Shown: positions 1 to 8,093 of the stretch, piece by piece
Numbering within the stretch: position 1 is the first letter of the stretch
How the letters are laid out: the number at the start of each line of letters is the position of its first letter
Source of the DNA: Clostridia bacterium
GTDB taxonomy: Bacteria > Bacillota > Clostridia > Saccharofermentanales > Saccharofermentanaceae
DNA: 36,122 nt
Direction of reading: 5' to 3'
Assembly (NCBI GenBank): GCA_016287245.1
Contig: JAEEWG010000028.1
Span: forward strand, 1-36,122
Notes under the pieces: model-generated
The model's database searches: none
What the model was told of the DNA's origin: nothing
Seen by the model: only the letters and a program-made list of their open reading frames with translations
Translations under genes and position numbers: made by a program

Positions 1-2
1 CC

Positions 3-1901
3 CTTAACACATCCGTAGCGGCATGTGAGTGGAAGAACACGAAGATGAATCTCATCGACACCCCCGGTGATTTCGATTTTCTCGGTGAGACGATGGCCGG
101 TATTCGTGTAGCAGGCAGCGCGATCGTAGTGATCAGTGCAAAGGGCGGCACTTCTGTAGGTTCCGAGAAGGCGATCCGCTTACTCAATAAGAGAAAGGTT
201 CCTTTCCTTTTCTTCCTGAATCGTATGGACGAACCGAACGCAGACTTCGAGGGCGTTGTTTCCCGTATGATGGCTCGTTACGGCCGTGGCGTTATCCCGC
301 TTTCTCTCCCGATCATGACCGGAGATAAGATGACGGGTATCGTTGACGTTATGAATAAGCGTGCATTCACTCTCGACGAGAAGACCGGCGCACAGACAGA
401 AGTTCCGCTTCCGGCTGAGTTCGAAGATCGCGTAACTGAACTTCAGGACAAGATCAACGAAGTCGTTGCAGAGAGCGACGAGGAACTCATGGAGAAGTAT
501 TTCGCCGGTGAGCCTTTCACCGAGGACGAATTCCGCCGCGGTGTACATGCCGGATTTGCTGATGGCGTACTGCACCCGATCTACTGCGGTTCCGCTTATA
601 AGAACTGGGGCGTTGAGTTCCTGATGAACTGCCTTTCCAAGGATACCCCGCCGGCCAGCACGAAGCCGCCGCAAGAAGGTGAGACACCGGATGGCGAGAA
701 GCTCACGATCGTCTGCAATGAGAACGATCCGCTCGCAGCTTTCGTATTTAAGACCATCGCTGACCCGTTCGTAGGACGTATCTCTCTGTTCCGCGTATAT
801 GCAGGTATCCTGAAGAGCAACTCGACTGTATATAACGCAGTAAAAGAGAAGGAAGAGCGTATGGGCGGTCTGTTCTACATGGTAGGTAAGAAGCAGATCC
901 CGACAGATCAGGTCGTAGCCGGTGATATCGGCGCAGTCGCAAAACTCGTGATCACACAGACCAACGATACTCTCTGCGACAAGTCCCGTATCGTAACACT
1001 GACCAAGATCAACTTCCCGACACCGTGTCTTTCTATGGGTATCGTCCCGAAGGCAAGAGGTGAAGAAGATAAGATCATGTCCGGTCTTAACAAGCTGAAG
1101 GACGAGGATCCGGTATTTACAGTAGTGAACAACGCAGAGACCAAACAGATGGTCATCAGCGGTCTCGGTGAGCAGGAGATCTCCGTACTGAAGAGTAAGC
1201 TCAAGAGTAAATTCAACGTTGACGCTGATCTCGAAGAGCCTCGTGTTCCTTACCGTGAAGCGATCCGCAAGAAGGTCAAGGTTCAGGGTAAGCACAAGAA
1301 GCAGTCCGGCGGTCACGGTCAGTACGGTGACGTATGGATCGAGTTTGAGCCGACAGATTCCGAAGAGCTCGTATTCGAAGAGAACGTATTCGGCGGCGCG
1401 GTTCCGAAGAACTTCTTCCCGGCCGTTGAGAAGGGTCTCCAGGATGCAGTTAAGAAGGGTATCCTCGGTGCTTTCCCGGTAGTAAACCTCAAGGCAACTC
1501 TCGTCGATGGTTCCTACCACGATGTAGACTCTTCGGAAATGGCATTCAAGATCGCTGCAAACCTCGCATTCAAGGCTGGTATGGCTGCTGCCAACCCGGT
1601 TCTCCTTGAGCCGATCAGCACCGTATCCGTTCACATTCCGGAGGATAAGCAGGGTGATATCATGGGCGACATGAACAAGCGTCGTGGCCGCATCATGGGT
1701 ATCGACAGTGACGAGACAGGTTCCGTCATCAACTGCGAAGTCCCGACATCCGAAATGGCTACCTACGCTACCGACCTTAAGTCCATGACACAGGGCCGCG
1801 GCTGGTACACCATCGAGCATGCACGTTATGAGCAGGCTCCGGGCGATGTTCAGGCGAAAGTCATCGAGGCAAGAAAAGCATTCCTGTCTGATGATGAGTA
1901 A
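3..1901 (+). CDS. Elongation factor G-like GTPase (atypical EF-G paralogue), 5' truncated by window edge
   Basis: The reading frame is open from base 3, so the true start and the P-loop lie outside the window. What remains covers switch I (TSVAACEW), the G3 motif DTPGDFDF, the G4 motif NRMD, and EF-G domains II to V ending in a charged tail. Canonical EF-G has DTPGH and NKMD at these places, so both G motifs are non-standard. This fits the EF-G-like paralogues of Firmicutes, which often replace the switch II histidine, rather than the main translocase. Family knowledge suggests a ribosome-associated GTPase in the cytoplasm, but the exact job is not settled for such paralogues. A strong terminator follows directly, so it ends its transcription unit. 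The family is certain; orthology to fusA is not. Confidence 0.9.
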   Translation, partial: LNTSVAACEWKNTKMNLIDTPGDFDFLGETMAGIRVAGSAIVVISAKGGTSVGSEKAIRLLNKRKVPFLFFLNRMDEPNADFEGVVSRMMARYGRGVIPLSLPIMTGDKMTGIVDVMNKRAFTLDEKTGAQTEVPLPAEFEDRVTELQDKINEVVAESDEELMEKYFAGEPFTEDEFRRGVHAGFADGVLHPIYCGSAYKNWGVEFLMNCLSKDTPPASTKPPQEGETPDGEKLTIVCNENDPLAAFVFKTIADPFVGRISLFRVYAGILKSNSTVYNAVKEKEERMGGLFYMVGKKQIPTDQVVAGDIGAVAKLVITQTNDTLCDKSRIVTLTKINFPTPCLSMGIVPKARGEEDKIMSGLNKLKDEDPVFTVVNNAETKQMVISGLGEQEISVLKSKLKSKFNVDADLEEPRVPYREAIRKKVKVQGKHKKQSGGHGQYGDVWIEFEPTDSEELVFEENVFGGAVPKNFFPAVEKGLQDAVKKGILGAFPVVNLKATLVDGSYHDVDSSEMAFKIAANLAFKAGMAAANPVLLEPISTVSVHIPEDKQGDIMGDMNKRRGRIMGIDSDETGSVINCEVPTSEMATYATDLKSMTQGRGWYTIEHARYEQAPGDVQAKVIEARKAFLSDDE

Positions 1902-1924
1902 TCACAACATTTTAATTTAAAAAA

Positions 1925-1990
1925 GAAAATCTCTCCTGAGACTCGAACAGTTTGCTAGCGCAAAACTCGTCTCTGGAGAGATTTCTTTTT
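1925..1990 (+). terminator. Intrinsic terminator after the EF-G-like gene
   Basis: A long hairpin has outer arms AAATCTCTCC-TGAGAC and GTCTC-TGGAGAGATTT. A second inner stem is formed by GTTTGC and GCAAAAC. A T-rich tract (TTTCTTTTT) follows. It lies 24 bases after the stop codon. Confidence 0.9.
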
Positions 1991-2121
1991 CTCCTTAATA
2001 AGTAGTGTTCGTGATTACTCGTAGCTTGGGAGTTGTTTATTTGCTGCCGGATCCGTTACAGTTATGTCACGCAAGGACTCGCCGGTTCGGTCATAATACG
2101 TGGTGAAATGAGGTGAAGATT

Positions 2122-2787
2122 ATGAAAATGGCAAAGACCATGATTACTTTTTTACTTATGATATCGATTGCAGGTGCTTTCTGCGCATGCAAGGGCAAGG
2201 AAGAAACAAAAGCGGATACTTCGAAGATCATGAGCGAATCTGCTCAGGAAGAGATCAAGAAGACAGAATCCGAAGATGACCATATTGAGAGTACTTCCGA
2301 TACGGAAAGTACAGAAGCTTCTGTGACGGACAGCCAGGCGAGTGAATCGACTGATGGAAATAACCGCGATGCCTATATCGGTCAGTATCCATATATGGTG
2401 GAGATCATCTGGAAGGGCTGCAAGCCGGATGGAAAAGCTATGACACCGGAATACTCTCTGTACGATAAAGACGGGAACGAGTTCCCGTCACAGGTAAAGG
2501 TGCTGGAAGAAGCAGCAGATGCGAACGGTGGATCAGTGTATCTGGGCCTGCCGGAGACAAATGGAAAGGATTATTATCTTCAGATTGCCAATGTGGATCT
2601 TGATACGGCCAGCAGCCTTCCTTTTTCTCAGGCTACAGCGAACATCTACGATAAAGACGGGAAACTGCTTACTTCACTTGACTTCGGTGAATGGCTTTAC
2701 ACCAGAGGTCAGACCGGTTTCTGGTTCTATGGTGTCTCGTGGTTTACCGATAACGGACTTGTCGGAATCAACGAATATGCTGACTGA
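2122..2787 (+). CDS. Putative secreted lipoprotein, function unknown
   Basis: This is a protein of about 221 residues. The ATG at 2122 is preferred over an in-frame GTG at 2113, because the ribosome site GAGGTGA (2110-2116) lies five bases before it and would overlap the GTG. Residues 1-23 look like a lipoprotein signal (KMAK, a hydrophobic run, then FCAC). The lipobox is degenerate, with Cys23 the likely lipidated residue. Residues 25-85 form an acidic, Ser/Thr/Glu-rich linker. A compact C-terminal domain of about 130 residues follows, with repeated 'YDKDGN/K' turns. I do not recognise the domain. It stands alone between a terminator and the hprK operon. A T8 tract follows the stop codon without an obvious strong stem. 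Confidence 0.75.
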   Translation: MKMAKTMITFLLMISIAGAFCACKGKEETKADTSKIMSESAQEEIKKTESEDDHIESTSDTESTEASVTDSQASESTDGNNRDAYIGQYPYMVEIIWKGCKPDGKAMTPEYSLYDKDGNEFPSQVKVLEEAADANGGSVYLGLPETNGKDYYLQIANVDLDTASSLPFSQATANIYDKDGKLLTSLDFGEWLYTRGQTGFWFYGVSWFTDNGLVGINEYAD

Positions 2788-2831
2788 CCTGTTTTTTTTG
2801 CGCATTTGATTTATTATCCAAATAGCAGTTG

Positions 2832-2892
2832 TTGGGATACTTTCATCATTGTACGCTTGGTACGGACGCGCCGCTCCAGATATTGGGATACT
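2832..2892 (+). repeat. Direct repeat TTGGGATACT upstream of hprK
   Basis: The 10-base word TTGGGATACT occurs at 2832-2841 and 2883-2892, 51 bases apart, in the 164-base gap before hprK. It could be a pair of regulator sites or two weak -10-like elements (GATACTAT). No clear -35/-10 pair could be assigned in this gap, so the role is open. Confidence 0.35.
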
Positions 2893-2951
2893 ATTTTATA
2901 GCTTTTTGTTATAGAATAAAGTATATGCACTGACATCGAAAGGAGCGCGCT

Positions 2952-3884
2952 ATGCCGTATTCAAGCGTTTTTCTTACTGAGATCATCAAGTCTTTCGAAC
3001 TGGAGGTCATCTATGCGCCTTTGGATATCGAGAAGGTACGTATCCATGTGGCAGACGTGACCCGTCCGGGCCTGCAGCTTGCGGGCTACTATGACCACTT
3101 CGGTCCGGACCGTATCCAGCTGATCGGTAATATGGAGCATGCGTTCCTCGACAAACTGAATCCGACGCAGAGAGAAGAACGTCTGGCGGCTCTTTTCGAC
3201 AAGAAGATCCCTTGTCTGATCCTGACGAGAAATCACGTGGCGCATGACGAACTCATCAAGGTGGCGGAAAAGTCACAGATCCCTGTACTTCGCACGCATC
3301 AGGCGACGAGTGAGTTCATGAGCTCGCTGGTGAAATACTTAAATGTCGAACTGGCTCCGCGCATCTCCATGCATGGCGTTCTGGTCGAGGTTAACGGTGA
3401 AGGTATCCTGATCCTGGGCGAAAGCGGAGTCGGTAAGTCCGAGACCGCGCTCGAGATCGTTAAGCGTGGTCACCGTCTGATCGCAGATGATCAGGTGGAG
3501 ATCAGAAGAGTTTCCGAGACGACTCTTCTGGGCCGAGCTCCGGAGGTCATCCGGCACCTGATCGAGATCCGCGGTATCGGTATTCTCGATGTAAAAGAAC
3601 TGTACGGTGTTTCTTCCGTTAAACTGCAGGAGAACATCGACTTCGTTATCAACCTGGAACTCTGGGATGAGAAGAAAACATACGACCGTCTGGGCATCAC
3701 GGACGAGACTACAGAGATCCTGGGCATCAAGGTGCCGTCGATCACGATCCCGGTAGGTCCAGGTCGAAACCTGGCGATCATCGTTGAAGCCGCAGCTATC
3801 AACTACCGTGTAAAGAAGATGGGCTATAATGCGGCAAAAGACCTGGTCACGAGAGTTTTCCCGGGCGGGCTCAATGCGGATTAA
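2952..3884 (+). CDS. hprK: HPr kinase/phosphorylase
   Basis: This 310-residue protein is of normal length for HprK. The N-terminal regulatory domain spans residues 1-130. The kinase domain carries the Walker A motif GESGVGKS (156-163), His141 just before it, paired Asp179-Asp180, and the family signature EIRGIGILDVKELYG (205-219). The enzyme phosphorylates and dephosphorylates HPr at its regulatory serine, linking glycolytic state to CcpA-type carbon control in the cytoplasm. The ribosome site AAAGGAG lies seven bases before the ATG. It opens a four-gene operon with murB, rapZ and whiA, all on the plus strand with short gaps. Confidence 0.97.
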   Translation: MPYSSVFLTEIIKSFELEVIYAPLDIEKVRIHVADVTRPGLQLAGYYDHFGPDRIQLIGNMEHAFLDKLNPTQREERLAALFDKKIPCLILTRNHVAHDELIKVAEKSQIPVLRTHQATSEFMSSLVKYLNVELAPRISMHGVLVEVNGEGILILGESGVGKSETALEIVKRGHRLIADDQVEIRRVSETTLLGRAPEVIRHLIEIRGIGILDVKELYGVSSVKLQENIDFVINLELWDEKKTYDRLGITDETTEILGIKVPSITIPVGPGRNLAIIVEAAAINYRVKKMGYNAAKDLVTRVFPGGLNAD

Positions 3885-3914
3885 GAAGAGAAAGATTGAG
3901 GTTTTGGGACATAC

Positions 3915-4883
3915 ATGATGGTAGATGACAGCGTGATCGCGCTTTTTAGAAGCAGACTTTCTGAGACGGGATGGGAAGCGCTGGAAAGCGGACTCCGGAC
4001 AGATGAGATCATGAAACCGCATACGTCTTTTCGTGTGGGCGGACCTGCGCAGATCTATGCGGAGCCGTCTTCTACGGAGGAGATCGTCGCTTTGATCTCC
4101 TGTGCCAGGGAACTGGGTATCCCGTTCTTTCTGATGGGCAACGGTTCTAATCTCGTGATCTCCGATGAGGGGATCGATGGGCTGGTGATCCGTCTGGGCG
4201 AGAACTTCTCGGCGATCCGTTCGGAAGAAGATCCGGAAAACAGTGAGTATACATACATCTATGCCAGCGCGGGAACGCTCCTGACGCGGCTTTCTTCGTT
4301 TGCTGCCAAGGCCGGCCTTACGGGCCTCGAGTTTGCTTCCGGCATTCCGGGTTCGCTGGGCGGCGCGGTCTTCATGAACGCAGGCGCCTACGATCACGAT
4401 ATGTCCGAAGTCCTGGAAAAGGTCATCGCGATTTCTTCTACGGGTGAGGTCGAGACAGTGGGAAAAGACGATCTTCAGCTCGGTTACCGAAGCAGCCGTT
4501 TCATGAAGGAAGGCGGCATCGTGACCGAGGCGGTCCTTCGACTGAAAAAGGGAGATCCGGAACAGATCTTTTCGCAAATAAAAGAATATACGGAGAAGCG
4601 GACGAAGTCCCAGCCCCTGCAGTATCCGAGTGCAGGCAGCATGTTCAAGCGCCCGACGGGGTATTATACGGGCGCGCTGATCGAACAGGCCGGGCTCAAG
4701 GGCTTTTCGGTGGGAGGCGCGCAGGTCTCGGAGAAGCATGCGGGATTTGTGATCAACACCGGAAATGCGACCGCTTCCGATATTGATGCGCTGGTTAAGA
4801 AGATCCAGGCGACCATCAAAGAGAAAAACGGGGTGGAACTGGTACGTGAAGTGCGGTTCATCGGAAGAGGTTTTGATAGCTAG
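3915..4883 (+). CDS. murB: UDP-N-acetylenolpyruvoylglucosamine reductase (MurB)
   Basis: This 322-residue flavoenzyme reduces UDP-GlcNAc-enolpyruvate to UDP-MurNAc with NADPH, an early cytoplasmic step of peptidoglycan synthesis. The FAD-binding PCMH domain shows FRVGGPA (39-45), GNGSNLVISD (75-84) and the GIPGSLGGAVFMNAGAY stretch (143-159). The C-terminal MurB domain shows SAGSMFKRP (239-247), with Ser242 as the likely proton donor, and ends REVRFIG. The start has two adjacent ATGs (3915, 3918) and only a weak, distant ribosome site (TTGAGG), so translation may depend on coupling to hprK 30 bases upstream. Confidence 0.97.
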   Translation: MMVDDSVIALFRSRLSETGWEALESGLRTDEIMKPHTSFRVGGPAQIYAEPSSTEEIVALISCARELGIPFFLMGNGSNLVISDEGIDGLVIRLGENFSAIRSEEDPENSEYTYIYASAGTLLTRLSSFAAKAGLTGLEFASGIPGSLGGAVFMNAGAYDHDMSEVLEKVIAISSTGEVETVGKDDLQLGYRSSRFMKEGGIVTEAVLRLKKGDPEQIFSQIKEYTEKRTKSQPLQYPSAGSMFKRPTGYYTGALIEQAGLKGFSVGGAQVSEKHAGFVINTGNATASDIDALVKKIQATIKEKNGVELVREVRFIGRGFDS

Positions 4884-4895
4884 TAGGAGGGGTTC

Positions 4896-5792
4896 ATGGA
4901 TCTAATCATTCTCACGGGCATGTCCGGCGCCGGTAAGAGCCAGGCGGCACATTTTCTGGAAGACCAGGGATATTTCTGTATCGATAATCTCCCGCCGATG
5001 GTCCTTCCTGAACTGGTAAAGACCTTCCTGAAAGGACAGGGTGGCGAGGGCTTCGCGATCGATAAGCTGGCCTTCGTGGTCGACGTGCGCAGTAATGAGT
5101 ACTTGAAGGGCTTCGGCAAAGCCATCAACGAGATCAAGAATCTGGAATGCCCCTACCGCATCATCTTCCTTGAAGCCAACGATCAGGTGCTGGTGAGCAG
5201 ATACCGCCAGACCAGAAGAAAACACCCGCTTTCCGCAGGACTTTCGCTGGTCGAGGCGATCGAGAAAGAGCGTACGCTCATGCGAGGTATCCGCGCCCGC
5301 GCGACACATATCATCGACACGTCCCTCATTGCGCTGAGTGCGCTGAAGGAAGAACTTCTTCATATCATCGAAGTTGAGGATGAGAACTCCATGGATATCC
5401 ATATCGAGTCCTTCGGCTTTAAGTACGGCATCCCGGGAGACTGCGATGTTACCTGTGACGTGCGTTTCCTGCCGAATCCGTTCTATATTCCCGAGTTGAA
5501 ACTCTTAAGCGGTAAGGATCAGGAGATCGTCGATTTTCTGGAAGGCTATGCGGAAACTGAGCAGTACTACGAGAAGATCATGGATCTTATGTGCTTCTCC
5601 GTTCCGTTTTATATCCGTGAGGGCAAGGCCCGGCTTTCCATCGGCGTCGGCTGTACCGGAGGTCGTCACCGCTCCGTATATATGGCGGAGAGACTTTTCC
5701 AGGGCCTAAAGGATGCGGGATACCGCGTGTCGATCCATCACAGAGATATCGACAAAGATCCGAGATACCTGCACACAGAGGATAAGAAGTAA
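4896..5792 (+). CDS. rapZ: RapZ/YvcJ family nucleotide-binding adaptor
   Basis: This protein has 298 residues, close to the family norm. The Walker A motif GMSGAGKS is at 8-15, and the C-terminal domain carries the family hallmark GCTGGRHRSVYMAE near residue 251. In Enterobacteria RapZ guides RNase E to the small RNA GlmZ in response to glucosamine-6-phosphate. In Firmicutes YvcJ is a GTP/ATP-binding protein of less defined role, so target RNA control is inferred only from homology. A strong ribosome site (AGGAGGGG) sits in the 12-base gap after murB. Its TAA stop shares one base with the ATG of whiA (TAATG), which suggests coupled translation. Confidence 0.95.
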   Translation: MDLIILTGMSGAGKSQAAHFLEDQGYFCIDNLPPMVLPELVKTFLKGQGGEGFAIDKLAFVVDVRSNEYLKGFGKAINEIKNLECPYRIIFLEANDQVLVSRYRQTRRKHPLSAGLSLVEAIEKERTLMRGIRARATHIIDTSLIALSALKEELLHIIEVEDENSMDIHIESFGFKYGIPGDCDVTCDVRFLPNPFYIPELKLLSGKDQEIVDFLEGYAETEQYYEKIMDLMCFSVPFYIREGKARLSIGVGCTGGRHRSVYMAERLFQGLKDAGYRVSIHHRDIDKDPRYLHTEDKK

Positions 5793-6688
5793 TGAGCGGA
5801 CAGGCATATTCGCAGAAGGTCAAGGCCGAGATCCGCAAGATCATGTATAAGAAAAAGGATGAATGGGCGGCGGAAATGGCGGCTCTTTGTCTTTGTAACG
5901 GCTATTCCTGCGAAAGAGAAGAGGACGTCGTCACGGTCCCCTGTACTTCGGAGGAGGTTGCCCAGCGTCTGATCCTCGAAGCAAATAAAAGCGAGATCCC
6001 GCTTTCGCCGCGTGGACCCGTCAAGGTCGGGAAAAGAGGCGGCAGCGTGTATGAGGTTTCTTTTTCCGCAGTAGAATTCGAATCCTATATCACTCCCTAT
6101 CTCATGCCGGACACGATCACCGATGAGATCTCTTCAAGTGAAGATCTAAGAAGGGCCATGCTTCGCGGCGCTTTTCTCGCAAGAGGTTCCATGAGCGACC
6201 CGAACCGGTCCTTCCGCATAGAGATCTTATGTAAGACGGACGCTTTCGTGAAGATGCTCATCCTGCTGATGCACGCGGAGAATATCCGTCCGCTTTCCCG
6301 CGTTCTTGATACGACATGGTCGATCTACTTTAAAAAACACGATGAGATCTGCGATTTCCTCGTGATCCTCGGCGCAACCTACCAGATGCTCGAACTGCAG
6401 AGCATCCGAGTCCAGCACGATGTCAACCGCATGGTGGCCAGATCCGTCAATCTGGATAACTGGACGGTGAAGCTGCAGTCGGAGGCCAGCGCGAGAAGAA
6501 CGAAGCAGCTGGAGGAACTCCTGAATTCGGAAAAAGCCGCCAAGATCCCGAAGGAACTCCTGCAGGTGGCGAAGGTGCACATCGAAAACCCGGGCCTTTC
6601 GATTGCGGAACTCGGGCGCCTGATGGACCCGCCGATCAGTAAATCCGGCATGAACCACAGGCTGAAAAAACTCCTTGATTATCTATAA
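5792..6688 (+). CDS. whiA: DNA-binding regulator WhiA
   Basis: This 298-residue protein has the usual WhiA layout. An N-terminal domain related to LAGLIDADG homing endonucleases includes GAFLARGSMSDPNRSF around residues 131-146. A C-terminal helix-turn-helix follows (LSIAELGRLMDPPISKSGMN, about 271-290). WhiA controls sporulation genes in Streptomyces and affects cell division in Bacillus without being essential. The ATG overlaps the rapZ stop by one base. In most Firmicutes yvcK (glmR) lies between these two genes; here it is absent. No clear terminator follows. Confidence 0.96.
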   Translation: MSGQAYSQKVKAEIRKIMYKKKDEWAAEMAALCLCNGYSCEREEDVVTVPCTSEEVAQRLILEANKSEIPLSPRGPVKVGKRGGSVYEVSFSAVEFESYITPYLMPDTITDEISSSEDLRRAMLRGAFLARGSMSDPNRSFRIEILCKTDAFVKMLILLMHAENIRPLSRVLDTTWSIYFKKHDEICDFLVILGATYQMLELQSIRVQHDVNRMVARSVNLDNWTVKLQSEASARRTKQLEELLNSEKAAKIPKELLQVAKVHIENPGLSIAELGRLMDPPISKSGMNHRLKKLLDYL

Positions 6689-6824
6689 AATAACATCATC
6701 GGGACAAATATCTATTGTTTATCCTTATTTATTCTTTACTTTCTCTGTTTTTATCCGTAAAAAGCACGCTTAAAATAGAATTACGAAAGAATTGAGTTGT
6801 GTTGGGTGTGTTTTGGAGGCTTAT

Positions 6825-7598
6825 ATGGGGAAGAAGAAAGGGGAGGGATCCTTCCGGCTTTCTTTTCAGGACTGGATCCTCGGGTTGACTGCTATGGCGG
6901 TCGCCGGATGTGGAACAGCATATTTCCTTTCCCTGGTGCTCCGATATACCGTCACGATCCATGTCTTCTTCCTGTGTTTTTCCGTCCTGATCCTCCTGAT
7001 CATCGGCGGTATGCTCTTCTGGAAGAAAAACGAATTCAACCGTGATCTGTCCATCTTCGCGATCATCACGGTCCTGATCTTCTTTTTCGTGGCGCTTCTC
7101 GTGCCGTGGCAGATCAATTCGTGGAACTCCAGATACTATGACAGGGAGATGCGGTATCTTACGGAGAAGCACTTTACTACGCAGTTCTTTCCGGAAGAGA
7201 TTCCAGGCGGGATATCTGACTACCACTTCCGCTTCGAACCGGGGATCCTCGGTCTGAAGAGTTATGCGACAGTCGGTTATACCTGCCCGACCCAGATCCT
7301 GTCGGAGTACCGAAAGGACATCCGGAAGAATGCGATCATCGGACCCATGTCCTTAAACAGCGCAAGGGAGAAAAAGCTGGGTCCCACATACCGCGCACAG
7401 ATCGCGGAGATCTGTGGAGTCGATATGTCAGAACTCGGAAACATCGGTCTTACAATCGCTTTTCCGGACAACATAGATGACCACAAGGACGCTCTGGTGT
7501 ACGTCATGTCCTGTGATTATAAGGACGGTGTGGTCAAAACGGAAGTCATACTCGTCGATATTACAAAAGACTGGGTATGCTTCTCGAAATATTATTAA
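6825..7598 (+). CDS. Membrane protein with three N-terminal helices, function unknown
   Basis: This is a protein of about 257 residues. The ATG at 6825 is chosen because GGAGG (6815-6819) lies five bases before it; an in-frame TTG at 6792 would put the ribosome site inside the gene. Three hydrophobic helices sit at about residues 18-41, 43-66 and 76-96. A soluble domain of about 160 residues follows, predicted outside the cell if the basic N-terminus (GKKKGEG) is inside. I do not recognise that domain. It has no operon partner: a terminator follows, and the 136-base gap upstream holds only a possible -10 (TAAAAT, 6771-6776). Confidence 0.8.
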   Translation: MGKKKGEGSFRLSFQDWILGLTAMAVAGCGTAYFLSLVLRYTVTIHVFFLCFSVLILLIIGGMLFWKKNEFNRDLSIFAIITVLIFFFVALLVPWQINSWNSRYYDREMRYLTEKHFTTQFFPEEIPGGISDYHFRFEPGILGLKSYATVGYTCPTQILSEYRKDIRKNAIIGPMSLNSAREKKLGPTYRAQIAEICGVDMSELGNIGLTIAFPDNIDDHKDALVYVMSCDYKDGVVKTEVILVDITKDWVCFSKYY

Positions 7599-7623
7599 GA
7601 CCTTCCTAATATGTAATCTTCAT

Positions 7624-7661
7624 AGCAGGTGGCCCGGCGATCCTGCCGGGCTGCTTTTTTT
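7624..7661 (+). terminator. Intrinsic terminator after the membrane protein gene
   Basis: The core stem is GCCCGGC/GCCGGGC (7632-7638 with 7645-7651) around loop GATCCT. AGCA/TGCT extends it and seven T residues follow. Confidence 0.92.
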
Positions 7662-7665
7662 CATT

Positions 7666-7726
7666 CGGTATTGACATAATGTTTAATACCGCTCTATAAT
7701 CAGTATTGTTGAATATACAATACTGA
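7666..7726. promoter_or_regulatory. Two putative PadR operators bracketing the -10 box
   Basis: Operator 2 is a perfect inverted repeat with 10-base arms, TCAGTATTGT (7700-7709) and ACAATACTGA (7717-7726), around a 7-base spacer. It covers the expected transcription start. Operator 1 has 7-base arms, CGGTATT (7666-7672) and AATACCG (7685-7691), and covers the -35 box. Both contain GTATT arms. Position and symmetry suit repression by the PadR protein encoded next; this is inference. Confidence 0.7.
7671..7700 (+). promoter_or_regulatory. Sigma-A promoter of the padR operon
   Basis: A perfect -35 box TTGACA (7671-7676) and a perfect -10 box TATAAT (7695-7700) are separated by 18 bases. Transcription should start near 7707, inside the downstream inverted repeat. 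Confidence 0.88.
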
Positions 7727-7775
7727 ACGATGAACAACAGGAAATAAGAAACTAAAGAAAAGGAGGAATGCGAGC

Positions 7776-8093
7776 ATGAATGTACAATTCAAAAAAGGCG
7801 TGCTCGATCTTTGTGTCCTTGCAATGCTCAAGGACAGTGACCGCTACGGTTACGAGCTGGCAAGCACGCTTTCTGAGACGATCATGATTTCGGACGGCAC
7901 GGTGTATCCGCTTCTTAGAAAACTGGCTGCAGATGGCCTGGTGGCTTCCTACCTTCAGGAGTCCCAGAGCGGTCCGCCGCGGAAGTACTACAGTCTCACG
8001 GCAATGGGCAAGGTCCGCCTTGAGGAACTGCTGAATGACTGGAATTCCTTCACGGCGAGCGTAAATAAAATCGTAGGAGGGAAAAGCGCATGA
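7776..8093 (+). CDS. PadR family transcriptional regulator
   Basis: This 105-residue winged-helix protein is of the short PadR type. It shows the family pattern VLAMLKDSDRYGYELA (about 13-28), then SDGTVYPLLRKLAADGLV (about 46-63) for the recognition helix, and RKYYSLTAMGK (69-79) in the wing. PadR proteins are dimeric repressors, often autoregulating and responding to small molecules or envelope stress. The ribosome site AAAGGAGG is strong. The gene is the first of a tight three-gene operon, and its stop overlaps the next start (ATGA), the usual PadR-DUF1700 pairing. Confidence 0.95.
   Translation: MNVQFKKGVLDLCVLAMLKDSDRYGYELASTLSETIMISDGTVYPLLRKLAADGLVASYLQESQSGPPRKYYSLTAMGKVRLEELLNDWNSFTASVNKIVGGKSA

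Noticed and set aside
180..1820. Long minus-strand open frame (546 codons) opposite the EF-G-like gene
   Set aside because: The plus strand encodes clear EF-G domains; the antisense frame is a codon-bias shadow with no recognisable protein and no ribosome site.
3339..4739. Minus-strand frame across hprK and murB
   Set aside because: It spans two well-identified genes on the other strand and resembles no protein.
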